This document shows, one piece after another, positions 23,434 to 30,901 of a stretch of DNA of 64,000 nt. The stretch lies in contig CAVRDP010000012.1 in the NCBI GenBank assembly GCA_963719885.1, positions 186,001 through 250,000 on the forward strand, in the 5' to 3' direction. The stretch comes from JANXQG01 sp963719885 (lineage in GTDB: Bacteria; Planctomycetota; Planctomycetia; Pirellulales; Thermoguttaceae). Under the pieces are notes generated by a model. That model worked only from the letters and a program-made list of their open reading frames with translations, did not search any database and was not told the DNA's origin. The position numbers and the translations under genes were made by a program. The first letter of the stretch is position 1, and the number at the start of each line of letters is the position of its first letter.

Positions 23434-24467
23434 GCCCATCCGACTGGGAACGCGTCTGGCAGCAATGGTTTTCTTGGAAGCATGCCTTCGATCATCCGGT
23501 TGTCGCCGGCGTGACGGTTGCGGTGGTGGTTCTGCTCGCAGTGGCGGGCGTCGTGATCCAATGGCTTCGCTGGTCCGGCAAGATCGGTCCCGAAGGATAT
23601 CGCGACGTTTATCTGCGGTGGCGAAGTTGGATCGTCGTCAGCGTTTTCACCATAGTCCCGACGTTGCTGGGGGCCGCCTGGACGATGGTCGCCGTGGCTC
23701 TTCTGAGCCTGGCGTGCTACTACGAGTTTGCCCGCGCCACCGGAATGCTTGGCGAGCGAACCCTCAACGCCGTTGTCGTCGGGGGAATCTGCCTGGTCAC
23801 CTTCGCCGTGGCGGACCATTACGATCGCCTGTTCTTCGCCTGCGTGGCGTTTACGGTCGTTCTGCTGACAGTAATCACGATCCCAGCCGATCGCCCGCAG
23901 GGATACGTTCGCCGTGTGGCACTGGCAACATTCGGCTTTCTGTTATTCGGGTTTTGCCTGGGCTACATGGGCAATTTCGCCAACGTCGCGGATCTGGGGA
24001 ACGGGGCCGATTATCGGCCGTTATTGCTGACGATCATCTTGGCCGTGGCACTGAACGACATCCTCGCCTACTGCGTTGGCAAAGCCTTCGGTACGGCCAA
24101 ACTGCTCCCCAACACCAGTCCGGGAAAGACCATTGCCGGGAGCCTCGGCGCGCTCGTCGTCGCGAGCTCGGTTATCGCGGTGCTCTTCCATTTTGTCCTC
24201 CGCGGCACACCGGCTGACCGGTTGTCGGTCCTGGTAACGTTGGGGATCGGCATCAGCGTCTTGGGACAACTGGGTGATCTGGTGATTTCGTCGATCAAGC
24301 GCGACGTGGGCATCAAGGACATCGGCGCCATCCTTCCCGGACATGGCGGCCTGTTGGACCGCTTCGACAGCTTGATACTTGTCCCCCCGGTGGTATTCCA
24401 TTATTTGTCGCTTCAACTCGGTCCTTTGGCTGCCGGGGAGCCGGCCAGAATCTTCTCGGGCAGATAA
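23430..24467 (+). CDS. Phosphatidate cytidylyltransferase (CdsA/YnbB-like)
   Basis: ATG at 23430 overlaps the previous stop; the product is 345 residues with about eight TM segments. The C-terminal CDP-diglyceride synthase signature is complete: SSIKRDVGIKDIGAILPGHG then GLLDRFDS (about 280-310), with the metal-binding Asp residues. It makes CDP-diacylglycerol from CTP and phosphatidate at the inner membrane. Its place beside the CDP-alcohol transferase suggests a copy dedicated to one special lipid, not the general housekeeping enzyme. Confidence 0.92.
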   Translation: MSPSDWERVWQQWFSWKHAFDHPVVAGVTVAVVVLLAVAGVVIQWLRWSGKIGPEGYRDVYLRWRSWIVVSVFTIVPTLLGAAWTMVAVALLSLACYYEFARATGMLGERTLNAVVVGGICLVTFAVADHYDRLFFACVAFTVVLLTVITIPADRPQGYVRRVALATFGFLLFGFCLGYMGNFANVADLGNGADYRPLLLTIILAVALNDILAYCVGKAFGTAKLLPNTSPGKTIAGSLGALVVASSVIAVLFHFVLRGTPADRLSVLVTLGIGISVLGQLGDLVISSIKRDVGIKDIGAILPGHGGLLDRFDSLILVPPVVFHYLSLQLGPLAAGEPARIFSGR

Positions 24468-24499
24468 CCGTCCGAACGCCTACGTGGGAGTCTCGCTCC

Positions 24500-25681
24500 A
24501 TGAATCGCCAACCCTACAGCAAGCCGCCACGCTGGTGGCCGCCCAAACTAAGCCGCTGGTGGATCCGAATCTGGCGTCGGGTTCGGCTCCGCGAGCAGCT
24601 TGTCAAGCATCGCCTTGTGGAAGTCGAGGCCCGCGGTCTGGAACACGTGCAGAAGGCCGTTGGCCAAGGACATGGCGTTCTTATCACGCCCAACCATTGC
24701 AGCCACGCCGATGCCTTTGCTCTCTACGGGGCCGCCGACGCCCTGGGAATGCCCTTCTACGTGATGGTCGCCTGGCAGGTCTTTGCCCGGAGCAACCGCT
24801 TCCGGCAACTTGCGATCCAACATCACGGCTGTTTCAGCGTGGATCGAGAGGGAACCGATGTGAACGCCATACGGCAGGCACGCGACGTGTTGATATCGGG
24901 GACCTGTCCGCTGGTGATCTTTCCCGAAGGCGAGGTTTATCACGTCAACGATCGGGTGATGTTGTTTCGAGAGGGCCCGGCCGGTATTGCCCTGATGGCC
25001 GCGAAGAAGGCCGCCCGGCCGGTCGTCTGCGTCCCTTGTGCCATCAAGTATCGCTACCTCCAAGACCCGACGCCCGACCTGTTGCGACTCATGGCCCGAC
25101 TTGAGCAAGCCCTGTTTTGGCGGCCGCGACCCGACCTGACCATGCCGCAGCGAATTTACCACCTGGCGGAAGGCATGTTGGCCTTGAAGGAGATCGAAAT
25201 CCTGGGAGCAACGCAAGCGGGGCGGCTGCCGGAGCGAATTCGCGGCCTGATCGAATTCGTGCTCTGCCGCATTGAAGGCCGCTACGGGCTGGACCCTCGC
25301 GACGCGGCAATCCCCGAGCGGGTAAAGGCCGTGCGGCGGACCGCGATCGATCGCCTGGCGGATTTGCCGCCGGACGATCCGGCCCGCGACCAGTTCTTGG
25401 AGGACCTGGACGACGTGCTCCTGGTGGTGCAGGGCTTCAGCTACCCGGGCAACTATGTGTCCGAGCGGCCTAGCATCGAGCGCATCGCCGAAACCCTCGA
25501 CAAATTCGAGGAGGACGTGCTAGGCGCATCGACCGCCACGGTCCGCGGCTCGCGCAAGGCGATCGTGACTTTCGGCAATCCAATCGTTGTCGATCGTGCG
25601 GGGGACAAGCGGGAGGCGACAGCCTGTTTGACCCGACTGCTCGAACAACGGGTCCAGACGTTGCTGGACGAAACCGTGTAA
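24500..25681 (+). CDS. 1-acyl-sn-glycerol-3-phosphate acyltransferase-like protein (PlsC family)
   Basis: This 393-residue protein has the acyltransferase motifs: block I NHCSHADA (HX4D, about 66-73), a middle block with FSVDREGTD, and block III VIFPEGEVYHVND. It is longer than PlsC (about 245 residues), with a C-terminal domain of about 170 residues of unknown role (about 225-393). It would acylate a glycerol phosphate or related acceptor, supplying or remodelling the lipid anchor. It is the last gene of the nine-gene run, 32 bases after the cytidylyltransferase. Confidence 0.85.
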   Translation: MNRQPYSKPPRWWPPKLSRWWIRIWRRVRLREQLVKHRLVEVEARGLEHVQKAVGQGHGVLITPNHCSHADAFALYGAADALGMPFYVMVAWQVFARSNRFRQLAIQHHGCFSVDREGTDVNAIRQARDVLISGTCPLVIFPEGEVYHVNDRVMLFREGPAGIALMAAKKAARPVVCVPCAIKYRYLQDPTPDLLRLMARLEQALFWRPRPDLTMPQRIYHLAEGMLALKEIEILGATQAGRLPERIRGLIEFVLCRIEGRYGLDPRDAAIPERVKAVRRTAIDRLADLPPDDPARDQFLEDLDDVLLVVQGFSYPGNYVSERPSIERIAETLDKFEEDVLGASTATVRGSRKAIVTFGNPIVVDRAGDKREATACLTRLLEQRVQTLLDETV

Positions 25682-25725
25682 CCAGGACAATTACCGGGCT
25701 GAGCGATGAAAAGCCGCAGCAGTGG

Positions 25726-25893
25726 ATGCCGCCGTTGGAATACTTGGGGCTACTGATGGTTGGCTTGCCGATCTGCGTATTCCTGCCCACGCATTTGATC
25801 CTCCATGGCGTCTTTCGCAAGAGTGGCGATGGTGCCAACGCCCAGCACAGTTCGAGTTCGTTCCGGGCTACTCCTCGCCCACCTGCGCCATGA
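25726..25893 (+). CDS. Possible 55-residue membrane peptide
   Basis: A short frame has one hydrophobic segment (YLGLLMVGLPICVFLP) and a polar tail. It lies 44 bases after the acyltransferase and overlaps the end of yebC on the other strand by 26 bases. No Shine-Dalgarno is clear, so it may be chance. Confidence 0.22.
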   Translation: MPPLEYLGLLMVGLPICVFLPTHLILHGVFRKSGDGANAQHSSSSFRATPRPPAP

Positions 25894-26623
25894 CCGCGTC
25901 GGGGATATTGAAATTCGACGACACGCTCTGCACGTCGTCGTGATCGTCGAGCCGCTCCATGAGCCTCAGCACTCTGCGGGCATCGTCGGTATCAGTGACG
26001 TCGACCATGTTCTTGGCGATCCGCGTAATCTGACTGGCTTCGATCTTCACGCCGGCCTTGGCCAGCCCCTCCGAAACCTCGCGGTACTTGGTCGGATCGC
26101 AGGTGACCTCGAACTTGTCGCCGGTAAGTTGCACGTCGTCGGCGCCGGCCTCGATGGCAATCTCCAGAAGCTGGTCCTCGCTGACCGAGTCGCCGGGCAC
26201 AAGGAAGAGCCCCTTGTTGTCGAACATCCAGGCCACGCAACCCGTGCCGCCGAGCTTGCCGCCGGAGAGTTCGAATATCTTGCGGATCTCGGGAGCAGTG
26301 CGGTTGCGATTGTTGGTGAGGATCTCGCAGAGCATGGCCACGCCGCCCGCGCCGTAACCTTCGTAGATGATTTCCTCGAGGCTTTCGCCCGCCAACTCGC
26401 CGGTGCCGGTCTTGACGGCCCGCTGGATATTGTCCTTGGGCACGCCGTTGGCTTTGGCGTCGTCGATGGCATAGCGGAGGCGGAGGTTCTGATCAGGGTC
26501 GCCGCCGCCATGCTTGGCAGCCACGATGATGGCCTTGGCCAGCTTGCTCCAGACCTTGCCGCGCTTGGCATCAACAGCGGCCTTCTTGTGTTTGATCGTT
26601 GCCCAATGCGAGTGACCTGACAT
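25868..26623 (-). CDS. yebC: YebC/PmpR family protein
   Basis: ATG at 26623 gives 251 residues, the normal family length, beginning MSGHSHWATIKHKKAAVDAK. The longer open frame upstream is not part of the family. Conserved blocks include GGGDPDQNLRLR, AIDDAKANGVPKDNIQRAVK and YEGYGAGGVAMLCE. YebC-type proteins act as transcription regulators or, in recent work, as translation factors that help ribosomes through proline stretches. It is convergent with the lipid operon. Confidence 0.95.
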   Translation of the reverse strand: MSGHSHWATIKHKKAAVDAKRGKVWSKLAKAIIVAAKHGGGDPDQNLRLRYAIDDAKANGVPKDNIQRAVKTGTGELAGESLEEIIYEGYGAGGVAMLCEILTNNRNRTAPEIRKIFELSGGKLGGTGCVAWMFDNKGLFLVPGDSVSEDQLLEIAIEAGADDVQLTGDKFEVTCDPTKYREVSEGLAKAGVKIEASQITRIAKNMVDVTDTDDARRVLRLMERLDDHDDVQSVSSNFNIPDAVMAQVGEE

Positions 26624-26702
26624 AGTGCTGGCTCCTGAAACTGAATATGCGTGAATTATACGGCGTTTTTTGCTTCTTGCCGAGAGGGAGCGGGCAAGAG
26701 AA

Positions 26703-26845
26703 AAAATCCAAATCCCAAATCTCAAAGAAACTCAAAATCCAAATAAGAAAAGTTCAAGACCGTGTTTTGGTCATTGAGATTTTGTATTTTGAATTTGTTG
26801 CCGATCGGAACGATCGGACGGATTTGGGATTGGAGATTTGGGATG
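26703..26845. repeat. AT-rich inverted repeat, copy 1
   Basis: The left arm is rich in AAATCCCAAATCTCAAA-type words, and the right arm (to 26845) in their complements (GGATTTGGGATTGGAGATTT). The element lies upstream of yebC, and its right part forms the last ~25 codons of the TPR gene. A related element is at 30751-30891. Confidence 0.6.
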
Positions 26846-29128
26846 TATTTTCTCCGCCACTGTCCGCGCCTTTTCCGTCTCTTTGTCTTTTTCATAAGCC
26901 GTTTTGGCCCGCTGCCAGGCCGCGAGGGCCTTGTCGTGGCGGCCCAGTTTCTCGTAGGCATCGCCCAAATGGTCCAGGATCGTGGCATCGGGCTGCTTTT
27001 CGGCGACCGCTTTTTCCAACTCGGCAACGGCCTCGGGCAAACGCCCGAGACGATAGTAGACCCAGCCCAAGCTATCGCGATAGGCGCGGTTTTCCGGCTC
27101 GGCGGCGATGGCGGCCACGATCATCTTCAGGGCCCGGTCGAGGTGCTTGTTTTCGTCGGCCCAGAGAAAGCCAAGATCGTTATTGGCCCCCACGTCGTCG
27201 GGATACTCGTCCAGCACCTGCTCGAGCAACTCTTCGGCCTCGTCGAGCCGGCCCAGGGCCACGCAGAGCGCCGACATCGATGACCTGGCCTCGCGGAGAA
27301 CGGCAAGCGTTTCCACCGAGTCTTTCTCGTTGCCGAACCGCGCGAAGAGCTTTTCGTAGGCTTGATGGGCCTCGTTGTAACGCTTGGCACGAAAAAGGAT
27401 CCACGGTAAACGGCTGGCAAAGCGGGCCGAGTCGGGCTTCTTCTCCTCGGCCGAACGGGCGGCGGCCAAGGCCGGCTCGAACTGATCGACTGCCGCCAGG
27501 GCTCCGGCCAGATAGAATTGAAAGATGGGATTGCTCCCCGGCAAGGTTTTCATATCTGGTGCGGGCTTGAGCCCCGCACCCCCTGCCCCTCTCCCAGAGG
27601 GAGAGGGGAGCTTCGCCGCGGTCTTTATATCCAATCCGCGCTGAAAGATCTTGACCGCCTCGGCCGCACGGTCGTCGATCAAGGCTCCAATGCCCCAGGC
27701 CAGCAACACCTCGGCCGTCTTTGTTGGATCGGCCTTCATGGCCAACTCGAAGAATTCGGCGGCCGTCTCGTACCGTTTATGCTCCTGGGCCAAACTGCCC
27801 AAAGCGTCGAACTCGCTCGATTCGACTTTGGTCGTGGCGGCCAGGGCCTTCTTGCGGCCGGCTTCCACGAGCTTGCCGAACAACGCGGCATCGGCCGCCA
27901 GCGGTTTGGCCTCCGGCCCGAGCACTTCCAGCGTTCCGGTCGCAGTCAGGACCCTGCCGAGCAGCGCCAGAAGCTTCTCGTACTGGCCCCCTTTGCGATA
28001 GATTTCCGCCAGATTGCGATAGGCGAGCATCGTCGGGCTCTTTACCGACAATTCGAGGTACAGCGGTTCCGCCATCTCGGTTCGGCCCGCCTTGAGGTAC
28101 TGATCGGCCAGAAAGTAGCTCAACAGAATATTGGACGGAGCGGCTGCGTGCAACTTCTGCAGGCGGTCGAGCAACTCGCTTTCCTTGCCGAGCTTCTTCA
28201 ACACGTCGGCCAGGAGTTGATAGGGCGTGGAGCCCTCGCTGGTCAGGCCGCGATCGAAATAGAGTTGCAATCCGGCGAGGGCCTCTTGCGCCTGGCCGCG
28301 GCGGGCCGCAATGCGGGCCAGGTTGAATTTCAGCAGGGCCTCATTGGGCGCGACCGACTGTAACTTGCGGAAGGCCGCCTCGGCCTCGGCGAAGCGATCG
28401 GCCATCAAGAAGGCCTCGCCGAACAGTTCGTAGCATTCGCCTGCTTCGTTGCCCAACAGGAGTTTCTTCGTCCGCTCGTTGATGCCGAATCGGTCGGGAT
28501 GATCGAGGGCTTCGTTGACGCGGGCGAATTGCTCGGCTGCCTGCGCATACTTCTGCGTGAGATGGCACAGACGGCCCAACTCCAGTCGCGTGAAAACGTC
28601 GGAGGCATCTTCGTCGCTGGGCGACGCATCGGCCGCCACCGCAGAATCGCCTTTCGAATGTGCCGTGGCCAGGGCCTTTTCGTAAAACTCGATGGCGTGC
28701 GCCAAATCGCCTTGTTCCGTCAGATAGATGGCCAACCGGCCCAAGACCAAGTCCCCGACCTCGTGCGGATCGATGCCTTTCAGGACATAACGCGCTGCCA
28801 GGGGGAATTGCCTCTCCTGGACCGCGGCGACGACCAGGTTGCTGCGGGCTGCCGTGGCTGTGGGGTCCAAACGATCGGCGCGGGCGTATTCCCGCACGGC
28901 CTGCGCAAAATCGCCGCGCTGCTGAAAGGTGCGCCCGGCCGCAAAATGGGCCAAGGCTTGGATGCGGTCGATTTCGGCCTCGTTGCGTGCTTTACCCGCA
29001 ACGAATGGAGCGGGCAAGTCGTCGAACTCGGATGTCGCAGGGGTCGCAAGGAGCAGACCCGGGGTCAGAGTAAGAACGACCGCGGACAGCAACAGGCGGT
29101 AATGAACTTGCGATCGACCGATGTACAT
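26771..29128 (-). CDS. Exported TPR-repeat protein
   Basis: This 785-residue protein has a signal peptide (about residues 9-29). Tetratricopeptide repeats cover nearly all the rest, for example LAHFAAGRTFQQRGDFAQAV, ALRVLLAWG-type units and YRDSLGWVYYRLGRLPEAVA near the end. TPR arrays bind proteins, so it is probably a periplasmic or membrane scaffold. Two features look acquired: a low-complexity insert LPSPSGRGAGGAGLKPAP at about 500-517, coded by a palindromic repeat, and a C-terminal tail read from the AT-rich inverted repeat. It lies three bases downstream of the endonuclease-like gene and is probably co-transcribed. Confidence 0.85.
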   Translation of the reverse strand: MYIGRSQVHYRLLLSAVVLTLTPGLLLATPATSEFDDLPAPFVAGKARNEAEIDRIQALAHFAAGRTFQQRGDFAQAVREYARADRLDPTATAARSNLVVAAVQERQFPLAARYVLKGIDPHEVGDLVLGRLAIYLTEQGDLAHAIEFYEKALATAHSKGDSAVAADASPSDEDASDVFTRLELGRLCHLTQKYAQAAEQFARVNEALDHPDRFGINERTKKLLLGNEAGECYELFGEAFLMADRFAEAEAAFRKLQSVAPNEALLKFNLARIAARRGQAQEALAGLQLYFDRGLTSEGSTPYQLLADVLKKLGKESELLDRLQKLHAAAPSNILLSYFLADQYLKAGRTEMAEPLYLELSVKSPTMLAYRNLAEIYRKGGQYEKLLALLGRVLTATGTLEVLGPEAKPLAADAALFGKLVEAGRKKALAATTKVESSEFDALGSLAQEHKRYETAAEFFELAMKADPTKTAEVLLAWGIGALIDDRAAEAVKIFQRGLDIKTAAKLPSPSGRGAGGAGLKPAPDMKTLPGSNPIFQFYLAGALAAVDQFEPALAAARSAEEKKPDSARFASRLPWILFRAKRYNEAHQAYEKLFARFGNEKDSVETLAVLREARSSMSALCVALGRLDEAEELLEQVLDEYPDDVGANNDLGFLWADENKHLDRALKMIVAAIAAEPENRAYRDSLGWVYYRLGRLPEAVAELEKAVAEKQPDATILDHLGDAYEKLGRHDKALAAWQRAKTAYEKDKETEKARTVAEKIHPKSPIPNPSDRSDRQQIQNTKSQ
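27550..27612. repeat. Palindromic repeat inserted in frame in the TPR gene
   Basis: CCCCTCTCCC (27586-27595) and GGGAGAGGGG (27599-27608) form a near-perfect hairpin, next to a second one (GCGGG...CCCGC, 27561-27577). Related CCCTCTCCC/GGGAGAGGG words occur near 36970 and in the glycosyltransferase at 58435-58455 and 58835-58870. Confidence 0.55.
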
Positions 29129-29130
29129 AA

Positions 29131-30243
29131 CTAACGGGGTTTACGTTTGCCGAGGTCATCCGAGGACGGCGACGTTCTCGGCGCGTCCGCGGTTTGTTTT
29201 TCATGTTTCTCGGCCTTTGCGGGTTTTTCTATGCGCTCGGCCTTTTCAGGCTTGGAGGGTTTGTCCCCCGGCCTCTCCGGGGCCGGCGATTCGTGTGAGG
29301 CTTCAGCCACCTTCTTGTTCGCTGCGCCAGCCGCCTTCTTACGTTCAGCCGGTTTCGTTTCCGCAGGCTTGCTTTCGCTGGCCGTGGCTTCGGCAGGCTT
29401 GCTTTCGCTGGCTGGGCCATCCGCCGCCGTAGCTTCTGCCGTGGGCTTGCCGGAAACGGCGGCTTCCTTCTTCTTCCTCCGCGCCGTGGCGGCGGGAGGC
29501 GGCGCAGCGGCTTCGACGTCCGTCGGCGTCTCCGCGGCCAGCGGCTCGGCAGGGCGCGGCTGACGACGTTGGGGAAAGCGCTTCGAAGCCTCGGGGTCAA
29601 TGGCCAGGAGGATCTCGCGAACTTGGGGCGAGAACGGATTGGCCAAATAATCGACGCCGAACTGATGCAACAGGGAACCGAACTCCACGCCCTTGCTCTT
29701 GGCGACGGCCCGTTCCATACCCGGTACTTCGCCGGCAGCCGCTTCCTTGTCGGCCACCAGATCCAAAACGCGGAGCACGGCCATCGTGCCCGTATCGATC
29801 GGAATGCTGTGACCGGCCAGGGCGGTCTGGACCACGTAGCCCACGACGAAGCGGGTCGTGCCGTCCATCTTCTCCAGCCACTTGACCGTGGGGCCCAGGT
29901 TCTTCTTCCGCTTCTCTTCCAGATCGAAGCAGTAGAGCTCCTCGAAGATACTGTGCAATACACGTTTGACGCGGTTGGCCGCCGCGCGGGGATCGGGAAG
30001 GACGGCCATTACCTCCGCCAATTCGGAAATCGAAGTCACGCGGACTTCGTTCCAGTCGTAAAACGTGTGCCGCAGCGCGGCAAAGGCCTCTTCGGCCATC
30101 TCGTAGCGGGCATCTTCCAGCACACAGGCGAAGAGCAGATGCTCCAACACCGTACGCTCTTCGGGCGGCACTGCGGGTTTGTAGTACTTCTTCAGGACCT
30201 TGTGGACCTTGCCAAATAAAGCCGAACGACTGACGGAAGCCAT
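29131..30243 (-). CDS. HhH-GPD (endonuclease III-like) protein with Lys/Ala/Pro-rich tail
   Basis: This is a 370-residue protein. Residues 1-225 are helical and resemble the endonuclease III fold: HLLFACVLEDARYE, ANRVKRVLHSIFEELYCFD, and the hairpin region LEKMDGTTRFVVGYVVQTAL with IPIDTGTM. The Asp of the last motif matches the catalytic Asp, but the catalytic Lys of the LPGVGRK-type hairpin is not evident and no iron-sulfur Cys set is present. So it is probably DNA-binding but possibly inactive as a glycosylase. Residues 235-370 are a low-complexity, highly charged tail that may bind nucleic acid. Confidence 0.68.
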   Translation of the reverse strand: MASVSRSALFGKVHKVLKKYYKPAVPPEERTVLEHLLFACVLEDARYEMAEEAFAALRHTFYDWNEVRVTSISELAEVMAVLPDPRAAANRVKRVLHSIFEELYCFDLEEKRKKNLGPTVKWLEKMDGTTRFVVGYVVQTALAGHSIPIDTGTMAVLRVLDLVADKEAAAGEVPGMERAVAKSKGVEFGSLLHQFGVDYLANPFSPQVREILLAIDPEASKRFPQRRQPRPAEPLAAETPTDVEAAAPPPAATARRKKKEAAVSGKPTAEATAADGPASESKPAEATASESKPAETKPAERKKAAGAANKKVAEASHESPAPERPGDKPSKPEKAERIEKPAKAEKHEKQTADAPRTSPSSDDLGKRKPR

Positions 30244-30270
30244 GCGAGTGACCGTTGGTGGTTGCGAGAG

Positions 30271-30750
30271 TCAGGGGTGGGTATGCGGACTGGGGTCGGG
30301 CGGGGCACCCGGTACTCCGGGTCGCGTCGGATCGACCGGCGCGATGGGGGGGATGTTTCCGTCAACGGCCTCCTCCGCGGCGTCTTCAGCCTCCGCCGCG
30401 GCCCTTTCGCCGGGCAAGACCTCGCGAAGGATCTGGGCCACGGAGATGGAATGTTTCACGCCCTGGTCCAGTACGAAGGTGAGCCGCGGCGTGTAGCGGA
30501 GATCGATCCGGTCGGCGATCTTGGACTGGAGAAATCCGGCGGCGCTTTGCAGACCGCGGAGCGAGAGGTTCTGGCGGCTTTCGTCGCCCATGACCGAAAC
30601 CATCACCTTGGCGTAACGAAGATCGCCGGAGGCCTCCACGCCGGTGACGGTGACGTCGCGAACGCGCGGATCCTGCAACTCGGTCAGGATCGACATGCTG
30701 ACCACCTCCCGGATGGCTTCGGCAACTTTCTGAACGCGCCTTGATGACAT
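30271..30750 (-). CDS. rbfA: Ribosome-binding factor A
   Basis: This 159-residue protein carries the RbfA KH-like domain (about 1-115): SSRRVQKVAEAIREVVS, LQDPRVRDVTVTGVEASGDL, DRIDLRYTPRLTFVLDQGV. RbfA binds the 30S subunit and helps 16S rRNA 5'-end maturation and cold adaptation. The last ~40 residues are an Ala/Glu and Pro-rich tail. It follows infB on the same strand, separated by an AT-rich inverted repeat, giving the classic nusA-infB-rbfA order. Confidence 0.95.
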   Translation of the reverse strand: MSSRRVQKVAEAIREVVSMSILTELQDPRVRDVTVTGVEASGDLRYAKVMVSVMGDESRQNLSLRGLQSAAGFLQSKIADRIDLRYTPRLTFVLDQGVKHSISVAQILREVLPGERAAAEAEDAAEEAVDGNIPPIAPVDPTRPGVPGAPPDPSPHTHP

Positions 30751-30891
30751 AACAAATCAAAATCCAAAATCTCAAATCCGAAATCCCAAACAAATTCGGA
30801 ATTCAAAGCAAAAGTGCTCAAAACGCCTGCTGCTCGCCGTTTTGATGGTTTGTATTTTGAATTTGTTTGGGATTTCGGATTTCGGATTTGG
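30751..30891. repeat. AT-rich inverted repeat, copy 2 (between infB and rbfA)
   Basis: AAATC-CAAA-type words on the left (30751-30810) are complemented by TTTGGGATTTCGGATTTCGG at the right end. The element fills the whole infB-rbfA gap and is related to 26703-26845. It could fold in the mRNA. Confidence 0.6.
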
Positions 30892-30901
30892 TGCTTCCTT
30901 C

